Assembly (NCBI GenBank): GCA_964035545.1
Contig: OZ037771.1
Coordinates: 15,042,789 to 15,106,788 of the forward strand
DNA length: 64,000 nucleotides
From: Bugula neritina
Lineage: Eukaryota; Bryozoa; Gymnolaemata; Cheilostomatida; Bugulidae
Direction of reading: 5' to 3'
Shown: positions 18,501-40,650 of the stretch, piece by piece
Position numbering within the stretch: position 1 is the first letter of the stretch
Layout: the number at the start of each line of letters is the position of its first letter
Translations under genes and position numbers: made by a program
Notes under the pieces: generated by a model
Databases searched by the model: none
Told to the model about the DNA's origin: nothing
The model's input: only the letters and a program-made list of their open reading frames with translations

Positions 18501-21500
18501 ACATGCTACTATAATTCACTTACCATGTTTACGTTTTATGTGCGGCTGATTAATTCTATATGCATACTTTTACTTTAGGTTTGTATGCAATTAGTAAAAG
18601 AAACTACTTATATACCTATAGTGAAAGTAATCCAAAATATTGCACACAATCTATAGATTATAGCAAAATAAAAATATACCAGTTAAGATGTCAAATGCAA
18701 TTCTTTCATATCAGTGTAAATAATATATGTTGAAAAAACAATTAATCATGTTCTAAAATCTAAACAGTTGAAGAGTATTCTCACCATTTCTGCTCCACCT
18801 GTATCCATCATTATCCACTGAGGTCTCTGGATCTTTAGCTGAAACCTCTACAATTCGATCAGCCATGTTCTGTAAGAAGTCATGAGTGGGCGTGCCTTGT
18901 TTCCTTTCTTCCAGTATAGTTTCACACATACGCTCAAAGTAGTTCCCTGCATTCTGATCGAGAAACCCAAGATTTAGAAATTTCCCGACAAAGCTCTGCA
19001 GCCATTGGGGGAAGAAAACTAAAACATATTTGCTCTTATTGATGTATGAGCAAAAAAATTTATATGATCATTTGCTGTTTCTAAATTGAACATAAAATAA
19101 TTTGAAAAGCTAAATCACTGAGCAGTAATTTTGCTGATTAAAAATTAATGGCTTTACAATTATATTTTTTTTCTCGAAATAATGTCAAGAGAAGTGTCTA
19201 TAGCCATTAAATTATTGGCAATTTTTTAAACTAAATAGTGAATAAACCTTAAGGACAAAAGAATTAAATATTTATGCTAATGTAACCCAACAACAAGGCA
19301 AGACTTGCTTTAAATTCCGTTTCTATAAGCTATATATAGAACTGACGGTAATAATAGTATCTATTAAATTGCAGTGTTTATAAGACTTATCATGAAGCTT
19401 GATTAAATGTTTAGGGCACAGGCTATACATGCTGCCAAATAAGAAAACAAATGAAACTACCTGTATGTTATTAATATTAGTTGGTAATTAAATTGCTATC
19501 AGTTTTATAGTACAGCAGCATTTCATGCTTGGGCATATTACCTTCAAGTTGCACTTGGCCAATAGCCAAGATATACATATATGTGAATAATGTTGTATGT
19601 TGTCAAGTAAGCACCAATTGTATCAGGCATTCTTCAAGCTATTGCATATGAAGGTTTACAGAGTTTATTACACTAGTTTTAGCCTGACAAATTTAAAATA
19701 AATGGGAACATAAAAACGTAAAGCTCTTACAAACTTACTAAAAACTATTATGATGACAATTAGTCTTAACTTCTCTCTCAGAGTTGAGTTACTTTCACTT
19801 CCACTAGTCAGTTTAAATGCATTTTCGGCGTAGTCTGAGTGTTCCTTAGACTGAGCTTCTGTCTCCAGACCAAAGGCGGTGGTAGAAATCACATCCAGAG
19901 TGAGTAAGTTTAGTTTTCTAGCAAACAGAAAAAAGAAATAATTTAGAAACAACTTGGCTAACAAGAATTTGGTAAATTGAAATAGTTTTACATTAATGGT
20001 TAATGAATTGTTGGCACTATTGGACCTTTATAAAACATTCAATAATTACTAAATTATTACACTGCATGCATGGTAACAGGTATATATATATTTATAGGCA
20101 TGTAGGATGCATTCCACGCAGCCTATTAAATTACTACTGCAGTGATGAGTTTACCCAGTGGTCCCTGTAGTGTAATGTTAGCACACTTGCTTGCAAGCCA
20201 GAGGTCTCGGTTCGAATCCCAGTGGGGGCAACTATTTTTCAACTTATACATAGTTATTTAATATGGTTTTAAAACTCTATATAGGAATAAATTTAAACAG
20301 ACGGCAATACCTTGATTTGCCTGAGAAAATATTGTATAATTTTAAAAACATTTCATGATTTCACTAAACAAATTTACTGCACACTTAGCAGCATTCTTGA
20401 AAGGACACTTACCCTCTGATGTCAACTGGCTGACCTTTGGATTTGGCAAGTTGTTCAATAAACACATCTTCGCACTTCTGAATGGCTGGCATCATCTACC
20501 AAAATAGAAGAGTCATCAAAGCTGCTCTATACACCTACATAGTCTTGTTAGTGTGTGATTAAATGCAAAACACTAGTTTCAAAAGATATATAGTCAAATC
20601 TAAAACTTTTGAAATTGTTTTAATGAAATTTGGAAATAAAATGTGCTAACAAAATGGAAAGATTTTAGGTTCATTGATTCAAACAATACAAAAGCTGCAG
20701 CAGTATCTTTTTTTTAGTTTAATTTTTTAGAATTTGGCAACATTTAGTGATGTTTTGTTTACCTTTTTAATTCTACCAGAAGAGAACTCTGGAGAGAGAA
20801 GTTTCCTGTTGGACTTCCAGTGATCTCCGCTGATGCTGAATATCCCGGCATCAAAAGCCCCGCCTTGCTTGATCACCCTTCTGTCAGTCAAGTGGTGGAA
20901 GTGTTTAATAAAAGCTTCTTTCAGCCATTCAGCATCGTAGACTAGCAGCACGGGTTGGGTTCCATCAAAGGTTCTGTTTCAACAGAAAATATATATGGAA
21001 CTTGACAGCTTTATATATGTGACAGAGATAATACATAGTATATTAGATATGTGTTGATTACGTAAGTATATGCAATATCATGACTGCATGAATTGCTTTG
21101 TTTATGTTAAAAAAGACTTCATATTTTCATATTAAATGTGCACATGGTTGTTTTAATAGCTGCTCAAGTAGAAGAAATACACATACCCCACAAATTTTCC
21201 ATACTCTTTAAAAAGCATCAAATCCAGTTCTACTAACGGTACACTCTACAAAGAACGAAATCAAGTGGTTTGTGTGAAGTTTTAAGAAATGTTGTCAATT
21301 TAAAGAAGATTGTTGAACTTTACAAAGGTTACAGCTAAAGCTTTGAGGTATGTTATAATATATGATGACCTAAAGCTTTTCCATTAAGCTGAGTTAAAGC
21401 TGCACTCCACACCTAAAGATATAATTAATATGAAATCTTTATTTTATTAGATTTGGCAGGTTTTTACTATGACACTCAAACACGTTGAGGTTACAAAATT

Positions 21501-22165
21501 AGTTGAGATTGAATAAAAACAAAGAAACTGCTACAACTATAATCTATTATATTTTGTTGAAGCTTGCTACTAGAATAACGTGCATGTACTGAGATAGTAG
21601 TTGTGTATTTTCAAACGGTATAATGTATTGCCATCAATCTATCCAATGAGCAAGTAAAACCAAAATATTCTAAAATAAACCAATTTTCTTGCAACTCACT
21701 AAAAAACCGAATATAATCAAGACATAACTTGCAATCATTTTGACATTTCCGTTTCTATAGTGAGAGAGATTACATAACTCATGCTATTAGCTTGGTTTTT
21801 GATTTATTGAAAGCCTTTTGCTTTTTGCTATAATTGTGAAGTAACTAAACATTAATATAGTTTATATGCAGATAATTTATATGCTAAGTATATAGAACAT
21901 ATCCTGTTGGATTATATTATATCTACTCACACTGCTCATAGTCTTAAAAGCTGTTCCTATGAATGGGTAGGGTTTGGGACCAGGAATTCCGGCATCTTTA
22001 AATATGTGGAAGTTTCTCACAAGGTAGCTACTCAGAAAGAAACAAGACACTATCTAGTTCAGAGCACACGAAAACCATTTCCACAAATCATATTGTAACA
22101 AACAAGCAAAAATAATTTGCTTATATTAATAAAATTGCTTTAAAAAATATATCCACAGTGCATTT

Positions 22166-22219
<54 letters not shown>

Positions 22220-22464
22220 CTGTGAGATATAGTTCGCTGCTTAAAAGAGCTCAATGTTTAAAACAGAGCATATCATAAAATAGAATTGAAATGACACAGT
22301 TAAAATTGATAAAACATTTTATTACTAATAGTTTCATGTATGTTAAAATATACACTCTTCAGATAAATGATTTAAACATCTTATCTGAAGAGTGTATATT
22401 TTAACATACATGAAACTATTAGTAATAAAATGTTTTATCAATTTTAACTGTGTCATTTCAATTC

Positions 22465-22544
<80 letters not shown>

Positions 22545-22915
22545 TTTGGTTACAACCATTGTATTTTAAAGCAGATAAACTAGTGCTTTGAATAGATAAA
22601 ATAATTCTATGTTATTTTCCCAATTTATGAAGATGCTGAATTTAGTTAATCTAGGCATGTCCTCAAGTACAGACAAGGTAGTTTAGATAAGTGAACTGGA
22701 TAGGATTAATTTAATAAATCACTTCACAGCTTGAATAATAAACATATGCTTTGACTGACAGTCACACACTGTGACCCCACAAGCAAAAACTGTCAAATAT
22801 TCAGTATTTATAAGATTATTGTGGTAAGCATTTGGCATACTTACAAGTAGCAAAGTGTAGACACTATTCCAACTAGCGGAATCCATAAGGGAATATCAAA
22901 ACCAGCCACCAACAT
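15592..22915 (-). CDS. Cytochrome P450, CYP3-clan type (CYP-3), complete
   Basis: Coding exons in transcription order: 22845-22915, 21931-22027, 21187-21245, 20763-20973, 20413-20495, 19739-19917, 18785-19018, 18136-18260, 17557-17678, 17097-17234, 16546-16708, 15592-15672. Total 1563 nt and 520 aa, with phases closing throughout. The start Met opens a hydrophobic anchor (DIPLWIPLVGIVSTLCY), followed by PGPKPYPFIG. Other motifs are SGDHWKSNRK (C-helix), AGFRTTAD at about 328-335, INETMR, FSPERW and FGLGNRQCIG with heme Cys464. An upstream in-frame Met exists near 23045 but lies beyond a good 3' splice site and lacks an anchor. A noncoding exon (about 23912-23998) and a short leader (22916-22951) precede the ATG. 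Arg331 replaces the acidic I-helix residue. The gene is very close to CYP-4. Its substrate is unknown. Confidence 0.95.
15873..15961. repeat. Intronic imperfect hairpin in the last intron of CYP-3
   Basis: Two arms of about 34 bases, AGTAAAGTAGTTTAGG... and its near-complement ...CCCAAACTACTTTACT, are separated by about 20 bases and have about four mismatches. The same structure sits in the CYP-4 last intron. It could be an old foldback element or an RNA hairpin. Confidence 0.6.
16115..16215 (+). mobile_element. Degenerate tRNA-derived SINE remnant (CYP-3 last intron)
   Basis: TTTACCCAGTGGTCTCT...GTAATATAATGGTCAGCGGCACCTGCTTGG resembles the head of the intact SINE at 20140 (TTTACCCAGTGGTCCCTGTA...), but the B-box is eroded. 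The same remnant is at 26515-26605 in block B, so it predates the duplication. Confidence 0.6.
17728..17865. repeat. 10-bp CATGTGCTCG minisatellite in a CYP-3 intron
   Basis: About 14 units of CATGTGCTCG or CATGTGCTGG lie between the ExxR exon (17557-17678) and the I-helix exon (18136-18260). Each unit contains the E-box CATGTG. The homologous CYP-4 intron has a much longer version. Arg/Ala/His/Cys-rich frames across it are artefacts. Confidence 0.92.
20140..20234 (+). mobile_element. tRNA-derived SINE in a CYP-3 intron
   Basis: TCCCTGTAGTGTAATGTTAGCAC (A-box region) and a perfect B-box GGTTCGAATCC lie about 35 bases apart, ending in AGTGGGGGCAAC. These are the internal Pol III promoter elements of a tRNA-derived SINE. 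The orthologous CYP-4 intron at about 33,335 lacks it, so it inserted after the duplication. It cannot be a normal tRNA gene, because the anticodon arm does not fold with the standard loop and acceptor pairing is incomplete. Confidence 0.8.
22170..22217. repeat. (TA)n tract to the left of the foldback
   Basis: About 24 TA dinucleotides. A second tract of about 36 TA units (22471-22542) starts at the end of the right arm. Both lie in the CYP-3 first coding intron. Confidence 0.9.
22275..22472. repeat. Perfect 92-bp-arm foldback in the first coding intron of CYP-3
   Basis: Left arm 22275-22366 and right arm 22381-22472 are exact reverse complements over 92 bases, separated by 14 bases (22367-22380). 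A (TA)n tract abuts the right arm; another lies at 22170-22217, about 57 bases before the left arm. The equivalent CYP-4 intron (35170-35689) has no such structure, although unique flank (ATATGGTTTGG...ACAACCAT) is shared. No protein is encoded. It may be a foldback/MITE-like insertion or a local inverted duplication; transcripts would form a long perfect double-stranded RNA. Confidence 0.95.
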
Positions 22916-23911
22916 AGTTCCTTGTTTACTGTAAACTCTACTTCTATTACTCTGAAAACACACCACATAATCCTGGTAAGCATTATGAAATTTTAGCAAT
23001 ATTTGTATGAACACTAAGATGGGGGGGTATAGTAGCCAACCAGCCATTGCTGAGGAAATTCTAAGGAGCTTGTACTCTATTTACTGCTTGAAGCAGCACC
23101 AAGCTAGTGGTTACTGAGTGCATTGCAGTTGGGGTTTGAGCTTGCCTATATAGGAATACTGATCTCAGTTACTGCTAACTTTAGTGCTGCTTCTAACAAT
23201 GTTTGCCAGCTGGGCCCAGCTACCACTTGTGGTGTCGTTAAATCAATATAATAATATGGGCAGGGATTTGTTGCTTAGAAGTGTTGGGGCATTACAGGAG
23301 TTGGAAAAGCTTTTCCCTAATTCATTATAGCTTTTCATGTATCATCACCACTCTGCCAGCTATATCATGATTTTTCCACTCTCCTTACGGCTGTTACATT
23401 ATAATAGCTAACTCTTTTGACTAGTATAAAAAACTAGCATTTTCACTTATTTACACACTTGCGTCTTACACCTGCAACTTGCAACTACACTTATAACTTG
23501 TGATGTAATGGTTTTAACATTGCTATTTTCTTTCAGTCTGCAGCAATAACTCTTTCTATATAATAAAGCACAAGAAGAGTGTATTTAATTTTACACACTC
23601 TCAGTAAGACTATAAGATACAATACTGCATATGCACAGGTAATGTGAGTGATGCCTGCTAAATAGTGTGTGCAGGTGTTGGCTGGTGTGTCAACCCATTA
23701 AGATTTGCTCAAATTATATCACCGACTTGCAAAAATATATATTTTTTTGAAGACAGCAAGCGCTAAAATTTAGCAGAAAGAATCGAATGTAAAAATGAAA
23801 AGCTCTCAATGCTGTGTAACACTATAATATGGCATCACTTTGCTATATTAACTAACATCATTACTGCTCACAGTTTATTGCTAGCTAGCTACTTATGGTG
23901 TGTACACTTAC

Positions 23912-24063
23912 CAGCAAAAGCCTTGTGAAGTAGAGGATTGAATACAAGCTGCTTCACTTATAGCTGTGTAGCTGCTAGTTCAGAGGTTGAAAGTATAATG
24001 CATTGACACAGTCGATTGAGCTCTATTTATATTTGCACAATTAGATAAGTGTGCAAATATAAA
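23912..24063 (-). promoter_or_regulatory. CYP-3 core promoter palindrome and noncoding first exon
   Basis: An inverted repeat with 14-bp perfect arms (24026-24039 and 24050-24063; arm TGTGCAAATATAAA in one orientation) and a 10-base spacer sits upstream of a noncoding exon that ends with donor GTAAGTG at 23911. The arm facing CYP-3 reads TATAAATAGAGC on the minus strand, a good TATA box, and puts the start site near 23,995. The other arm points the opposite way. The element is kept exactly in the CYP-4 promoter. TSS position and use are inferred. Confidence 0.7.
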
Positions 24064-24270
24064 GCTTTTCAAACTATATATGGTAAACTGTTCACATGTC
24101 ACGTGATGCATATTATTGGTTGAGCATTCTTAGAATGTTTGTGACAGTGATTGTAGTCATGCTGGAGGGAATTTCATCATCATTACTAACTGATTTTGAT
24201 TTCGCAATAATCACAACAGTGTATTAGATTATTATTAATGATGACAGTAAACTGCAAGATTGAACTCATA

Positions 24271-24430
24271 ACTGTAAAATAATATTGCCCCCACTAGGAT
24301 TCGAACCCAAGACCTCTGGCTTGCAAGCAAGTGTGTTAACCATTACACCACGGGGACCACTGGGTAAACTCAACACTAAATCCCACTCAGTTCTCTGAAC
24401 TCAACTGGCCTATATAGCTACTCCTATATA
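24271..24430 (-). mobile_element. tRNA-derived SINE in the CYP-3 5' flank
   Basis: Minus-strand copy of the 20140-type SINE. The reverse complement has GTGTAATGGTTAACACAC (A-box) and a perfect B-box GGTTCGAATCC, followed by a non-tRNA body (reverse complement of CCCACTCAGTTCTCTGAACT) shared with 54385-54570. The CYP-4 flank (about 37,620-37,650) is empty at this site. It lies about 210 bases upstream of the promoter palindrome. Confidence 0.82.
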
Positions 24431-25135
24431 AAGGAAAGAAGACATCCCCTGAAGGTGTCTAACAGTATTATATGTGTGTTGCTGGTAAAAGTTGACGCAG
24501 CCACTTTGTTTCAGTATAAAGTCAGCATCTGCTTAGTATGTTAGCATCATCAACTCTCCCCTGAAACATTTATAGGGTTTACTAACAGTTTTTCCCCCAG
24601 CATTCTTATAGCATGTGATTTACTGCTAGTTATTTAAACTCTGCCGTATGTAGAGTAAAGTTAAATCAACTTGTGGAGAGCTATCTGAAAAAATTCATAA
24701 TATACCCTTAGGCTAATGCTTTACAAAAGGGACGCAGTAGTATCACTAGTATGATTAGTAATTTTACACTTTTACATCTAAATATTGAGAGCTTTAGTTT
24801 ATATAACTGATAATGTAAATGAATTGACTTTATACTACGACATGCATATAGATGAGCTGGCATTACTCAATCAGCATTGAATATCAAATTTGGTGTTTCA
24901 GGTAAATTCATTTTGTCTCAAACTTAGTTATTTGAAAGGCATATCCTGTTTTACTGTAGCTATAAGCAGCAAACATAGGCATATACAAAGAAAATGCATT
25001 ATGGGTCATTTTACTCGAAAGACCGCACACTATATTATGTCTCTAGGCTTTGACTCAAAAACTGCTCAAATTTAAAGTTTTCATTAAATGTTGCCTCTAA
25101 AATATATATTATGGTTACTACAAAAAGGTATGACA
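24431..25135. other. 5' flank of CYP-3, no gene seen
   Basis: AT-rich sequence shared in diverged form with 37,650-38,690. No exon or RNA gene could be supported. Confidence 0.5.
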
Positions 25136-25146
25136 ACTCCTAAGGT

Positions 25147-25296
25147 CATGAACCTACATTCAGTAATTGATAGCACAACTCCTAAACAACATTCAGTAAT
25201 TGAGAGCACAACTCCTACCCCACATCCATTATTTGATAGCACAACTCCTAATCCACATCCAGTATTTGATAGCACAACTCCTAACCCACATTGAGT
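25147..25296. repeat. 33-bp minisatellite, about five units
   Basis: Units contain TTTGATAGCACAACTCCTAA and a CCACATYCAGTA segment. The frame encodes an 11-residue Ser/Thr/Pro repeat only because the unit is a multiple of three. It marks the junction between duplicated blocks. Confidence 0.8.
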
Positions 25297-25993
25297 ATTG
25301 CCTTGATTGAATAATTCTTACCACATTATTTATTTGGTTGCTTTTTTGAATACTTCAAGGTTTATTATTGACAACTCAGATTAAAATATTTTAGCTGTAC
25401 GGATAAAATGAAAATTGATATGCAAATAGTATAGGAATGAATCTGATAGTATCTAACTGACTGACTGACTGACCGACAGACTGACTGATTGAACAACTGA
25501 AGTTTGAAGTGAACTAAATTATCTCACACATTTTATGTAGTAGTAGTTTAGAATTTAATGAATCAAGTCAATTTGTTACGAATCACTCAATTTACTTTTA
25601 GCACTCTCTTTTGGTATCATATCTTTTGTTAGTAACACCCAGACGTCAATATAAATGTGGTACAATTAGGAGAAATCGAAAACTGACTTCTTTTTGTACT
25701 GCAACCAAAAGTATAACAATGATGTCTTTGATAAATCTTGAATTCAATAAAGTTTATTTAAAAAAGAACTTCCACAATATCTTTGATTAAATTCCTGCTT
25801 CACTTCAAAACATTATGCAGGTTTTCATTTTGAAAATTATACAATGTCATCATATGCTATATTATTGGTACTTTGAAAAGTTTTTAACTGAAGAGGTTTA
25901 TAAGCATTCAGAGGTAATGTGAAAAACAAAAAATAAATTTTCACTAATTATAAAACTAAAAGATATTTAAAAATTGTTACTTCAATAAGTAAC

Positions 25994-35759
<9,766 letters not shown>

Positions 35760-36171
35760 ATTTCCTTGTTTACTGTAAGCTCTGCTTCTATCACTCTGAA
35801 AACACACCACATAATCCTAGTAATATTTCTTATGACTTGTGCATATGAGCACTAGATAGGGGAAGGGGGGGGGGTTATAGTAGCTACACAGCCATTGCTG
35901 AGGAAATTCCAAGGAACTTGTATACTCTGTTTAGAGCTTGAAGCAGCACCAAGCTGGTGGTTACTGAGTGCATTGCAGTTGAGGTTTGAGTTTATCTATA
36001 CAATTACTGATCTCTGTCACTGCCAACTTGTGCGCTGCTTCTAGCAATATTGGACAGCTAAGCCAAGCTATGACTTGCGGCCTTGCCAAATCAATAGAAT
36101 ATGATCAAAGAGAAGTATATATTATTTTACACACTATGAGTAAAACTATAAGATACGAAATACTGCATGAT

Positions 36172-37185
36172 TGATTGATTTATTGCATATCACAAACATG
36201 ACAATGCGTTGCAAAATTCAGTGTAAATACTAGCTATATAACATAAGTAGAAATGAACAAATATGAGAAAAAAAGTCAAAACTCTGTTGGGATTATTTAA
36301 AATAGAAGCTCATTTAAAGTATTTACAAGATGTCACAAGAAGCTATTTCTACCCCATGCCCCTCTATATTTGATGGTTCGATATTTTCCAGAAGGGCATT
36401 GACTCAATAAGTTATTGATGAAATGGTCATTGTCTACTATATATTTGATGGCAAGTACTTTAGCGAGTTTCTGAATGTGCAAATCAATGTTTAGATACTC
36501 AATCCCAAGTTTTGAGCAATCTTTGAAAATCTTTCGAATAGCCTTTTTATTACTGGCATTATAGGTACAAATAAAAATAATAGGTAGACAATAGGCAATG
36601 CAGGACATGATGAAACTTTTCAAGAACATATTTCTTAGAAATTTAGAGCTAAGATACGCACAAGATTCTTCACAATATACATTTTCTTGATACTATTGTA
36701 ACTACTGATTGTACATGTTCATGAAATCTGAAATTCTGATTCACCAACACACCAAGGTATATCACTTTATCAGACAGTACAATGTTAGTTCCATTCAATA
36801 CAAGTTTAGGGGTATGATGTCTAGCACGTTGGGTTAAAAACATCATTACTTGGGTCTTGCTAGGGTTTAATAATGGATTTAAATCATCACATTGCTTAGA
36901 AAATTTTTAATCAAAGTAAATATTTAGATTAGACTGTTTGCCAATGCAGCCAATAATGCAAGGGTCATCTGCATATTTAATTACAGTTATGTTGCTCTGG
37001 CTTAAGGTAATCTTATTAGTGTAGATAGAAAACAATAGTGGAGATAAACAGCACCTTTAGGGAGTTCCTGCTTTAGTTATGATTGGATTTGATGTTATGC
37101 CATCCAATATTGTAAGCTGTACTATGTTTGTACGAAAGCTGTAAATCCACTCAGTAACATTAGAGTCAAGATGAGCTAGTTAGTT
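36172..37185 (-). mobile_element. CR1/Rex-like LINE fragment with broken reverse transcriptase
   Basis: Minus-strand translation gives WIYSFRTNIVQLTILDG, then AGTP-stop where PQG is expected, then CCLSPLLFSIYTNKI and KYADDPCIIG (the YADD active-site box), followed by frameshifted downstream RT sequence. The 3' end is a (TGAT)n-like tail at 36172-36183. CYP-3 has an uninterrupted sequence at the homologous point, after AATACTGCAT. The element is 5'-truncated and dead. Confidence 0.85.
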
Positions 37186-37277
37186 ATAGCACTATGGCAC
37201 TATGCTATTAGCTAGCATCACTACTGCTCACAGGTTACTGATAGCTATCTACTTAGTCTTATGATGTGTGAACTTAC

Positions 37278-37412
37278 CTGTAAAAGCCTTGTAAAGTAGA
37301 GAATTGAATACAAGTAACTCTACTTTTAACTGCTGTAGCTGAGGTTATACATTGATACGGTCCATTGAGCTCTATTTATATTTGCACAATTAGATAAGTG
37401 TGCAAATATAAA
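37278..37412 (-). promoter_or_regulatory. CYP-4 core promoter palindrome and noncoding first exon
   Basis: Arms 37375-37388 and 37399-37412 (14 bp, perfect, 10-base spacer) are identical to the CYP-3 element. The noncoding exon runs from about 37,345 to the donor at 37277 and joins the leader at 35795. TSS inferred from the TATA position. Confidence 0.7.
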
Positions 37413-38699
37413 GCTTTTCAAACTATATATGGTAAACTCTTCACGTGTGACATGATGCATATTATTGGTTGAGCATTCTTAGAATATTTGTGACAGTGAT
37501 TGTAGCCACGCTGGAGATAGTTTCATCATCATTACTAACTGATCCTGATTTCGCAATAATCATAAAAGTGTATATTAGATTATTATTAATGATGACAGCG
37601 TAAACTGCAAGATTGAACTCATAACCCATAATAAAGAAATAAAACATCTCCTGAAGTTGTCTAACAGTATTATGTGTGTTGCTGGTAAAAGTTGAAGCAG
37701 CCACTTGATTTTAGTAAACATAAATTCTCTTGTCAGCATCTGTTTTGTATATTGGCATATCATCAACTATTTTCTGGAACAGCTATATAGGTTTACTAAC
37801 TTCTTCACCCAGCATTGTTATATAGCATGTGATTAAGTTATTTAATACTATTAGTTGCTTAAACTCTGCGTGTATGTAGAGTAAAGGCAAATCAACTTGA
37901 AGGCAGCTAGTTGAAAAAATACATAATACCCATAATGCTTTACACAAGGAACATCGTAGTATCATTAGTAATTTTATAATCTTATACATCATTATTTGAC
38001 AGCTTTAGTTAATTGATAATGTAAATAAATTACCTCTATATATTGTAATACAATATGTAAATACATGAGCTAGCATAACTAAATCTGCATTGAATATCGA
38101 AATTGGTGTACAACAGTCATTAAAGTAATAATCATTATTATTTAGTTGCAATTCACATTATGCATACATATCAAAGGTATATAACATAAATATAGTTGCT
38201 CGAGTTTTTCTTTTAAACCTCTTTGCCATGTGATATGATATTATTTTTGATTATCTTTGAACTATTATGCCATGAACAATTATTCTAGCAAACATAAAGC
38301 TTTTGATGCTTCATACTTTGCACCAGATTGTGTACACTGGAGTAGCAAAGTTTGTAGGGTGATGAGTGTAGGGAGCCTTTGAAACAAAATGGTAAGTGGG
38401 ATTAAAATTAAACTCAACTAATGAAAGCTGAATTAATGAAACACTTTACTATATACTATATATAGTCTCCAACTATACTCAACTATTGTTTAACGTCTCT
38501 ACATGTATATATTAAATAACCCCAATTTCTTAAAGATATAAAAAATTCAAGTGATCATAAATGCAGATCCGATGTTTTTTGCAAAACTCTAAAACTGCTC
38601 AAATTTAAAGTTGGACTATATTATTTTTAAGTGTTATTTTAATACTGCCTGTCAAAATATAGTTGCTCAAAATTGGTATGACAACTCCTAAGGGCATGA

Positions 38700-40080
38700 A
38701 CTGAAGTGAATGTTTATGATTTGATCATGCAGCATCATGATAAACTTTGTCATCATATCTGATTTTTATTTACTATTTGCAGCTAGCCATTAATTGTCGG
38801 AAACAAACAGGAATGTGTGCATATTTATGACCAAGCCAATAGTGTCTACATGTAAGCCAAACATTTTATTGTCATTAATAGTTTTATCTTTTGACACAAT
38901 ATACTATTACTTAGAAAGTTTCTAAAAAAAGTAAATTGCATCTGAAAAGCTAGTCAATAGCTAATTGCAAACTTCTTTACATGATGCAGCTCAAGCATAA
39001 TGTTCATTTTCTCTATCATGTTACAATGTCCTTTGAGTTGTCTTCTCTTGCTATGCTAAGCTCAGCTGTGACATCTGCAGAAAACCAGGGATTTTCCAGA
39101 GAAAAAAATGGACCCTCATGATATATTCAGAATTCGGAGCAAAGCATAGATAAATAGTATTTTCAGAAAATATGATAGCATTGTGAAGTAACAACTTGTG
39201 TGATCTAAGCTGGGATAACCTTTCTACCGGATACATGCACACAGCATATAGCTTATGCAGTCCTAGTATAGTGTCTCCATCCATCTATAAGTCTAACTGC
39301 ATCATGTTGGTTAATAATACCTGTGTAATCATAAAGCATTGCAATAATTAAGATTCTGTACCTCTTGCTAACAACAGTAAGTAAAACCTGGTAATATCAA
39401 TTTACAACTATAATTGAAACACATATAATATTATGTTTACAGGTATTTCCTATCTATGTTATTAGGTTATTAAAATGTTGTTTATTGTTGATTTTGTTTT
39501 TTAGATGTTATATTTTGCCAGTGGGTTAAGTTGGCAAAAATGAAGCTGATGCTATAAGGTAAGCAAAATCATAAGATGTCGATCTGCGGAAGAGCTAGGT
39601 AACTAAATAATCCTTTTACAACATGGAAGCCTGGATCATCTTGTTTATTAAAAACTATTAAGCAATATAATCATTTGAAGGAACTTTATGCAAATGATTT
39701 TTAAACAGGATTTATTTATCACAGCTGTGGCAATCTGTCTTTAAAACTACTGTTGAAGTTGTTTGACTATATACAGCTAGTAAGAATTTTGTAAATATAT
39801 AATTAACGCAATCAATGCATCTTTGCTGAATTTCGGCTAACCTGTTTAGTGTTTTGCAACAATATAAAATCAAAGCTCTAAGTCTAAAACTGTTTACTAC
39901 TTTTTGTTTTTGGTGCAGGATCTTTTGTTGAACTTGTTTTTAAAAAAAAAATTTGAGACAATTATGTTTCAGCTAATTTACTGAAATAAAAAATGATTGT
40001 TAGCCAACTTCCATAAAATTAAATTGATGGATATCTAGAAAGCTGCATGCTTTTATGTGCTTGATTGACGGTCATTACTG
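38700..40080. other. Intergenic, nothing recognised
   Basis: AT-rich single-copy-looking DNA beyond the duplication. No exon, repeat family or RNA gene could be supported. Confidence 0.5.
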
Positions 40081-40082
40081 TA

Positions 40083-40650
40083 TAAGTATTGCATACTTTT
40101 GCATTTGTATTGCATGCATTCGTATATGTATTACATGCATTTGTGTATAATGTATTACATGCATTTGCATGTCTGTATTGTATGCATTTGTATGAGTATT
40201 GCATGCATTTGTATAAGTATTGCATGCATTTGTATATGTATTGCATGCATTTGTATATGTATTGCATGTATTTGTATATGTATTGCATGCATTTTTATAT
40301 GTATTGCATGCATTCGTATGTGTATTGCATGTATTTGTAAATGTATTGCATGCATTCGTATATGTATTGCATGTATATGTATATGTATTGCAAACAATTG
40401 TATGTGTATTGCATGCGTTTGTATAATATGTATTGCATACTTTTGCATAAGTATTGCATGCATTTGTATATGTATTACATGTATTTGTATATGTATTGCA
40501 TGGACGCATTTTCATTTGCATGTTTATGTGTGTGTGTGTTTGTGTGTGTATGTATGTGTGAATGTATGTATGTATATATGTATGTGCATGTGTATAATAT
40601 TTTTGCTTGTGTGTGTGCATATGTGTGTGCGTGCATGTGTGCGTGTGTGC
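40083..40650. repeat. 21-bp TGCATGCATTTGTATATGTAT minisatellite and (TG)n tail
   Basis: About 20 units of 21 bp run from 40083 to about 40505, with variants TGCATGTATTTG and TACATGCATT. They are followed by TGTGTG/TATG-rich sequence to about 40650. Open frames occur in all phases because the unit is a multiple of three. Confidence 0.9.

Noticed and set aside
20140-20234. Functional tRNA gene
   Set aside because: The A-box and B-box are good, but the anticodon arm lacks a 5-bp stem with 7-base loop and the acceptor ends do not pair fully. Further copies at 24271, 54385 and 54600 share a non-tRNA body.
22841-23047. Upstream in-frame Met (near 23045) as the CYP-3 start
   Set aside because: A good acceptor (TTTTCAG) ends at 22952, the segment upstream of it is not conserved in CYP-4, and the Met at 22913 begins a standard P450 anchor.
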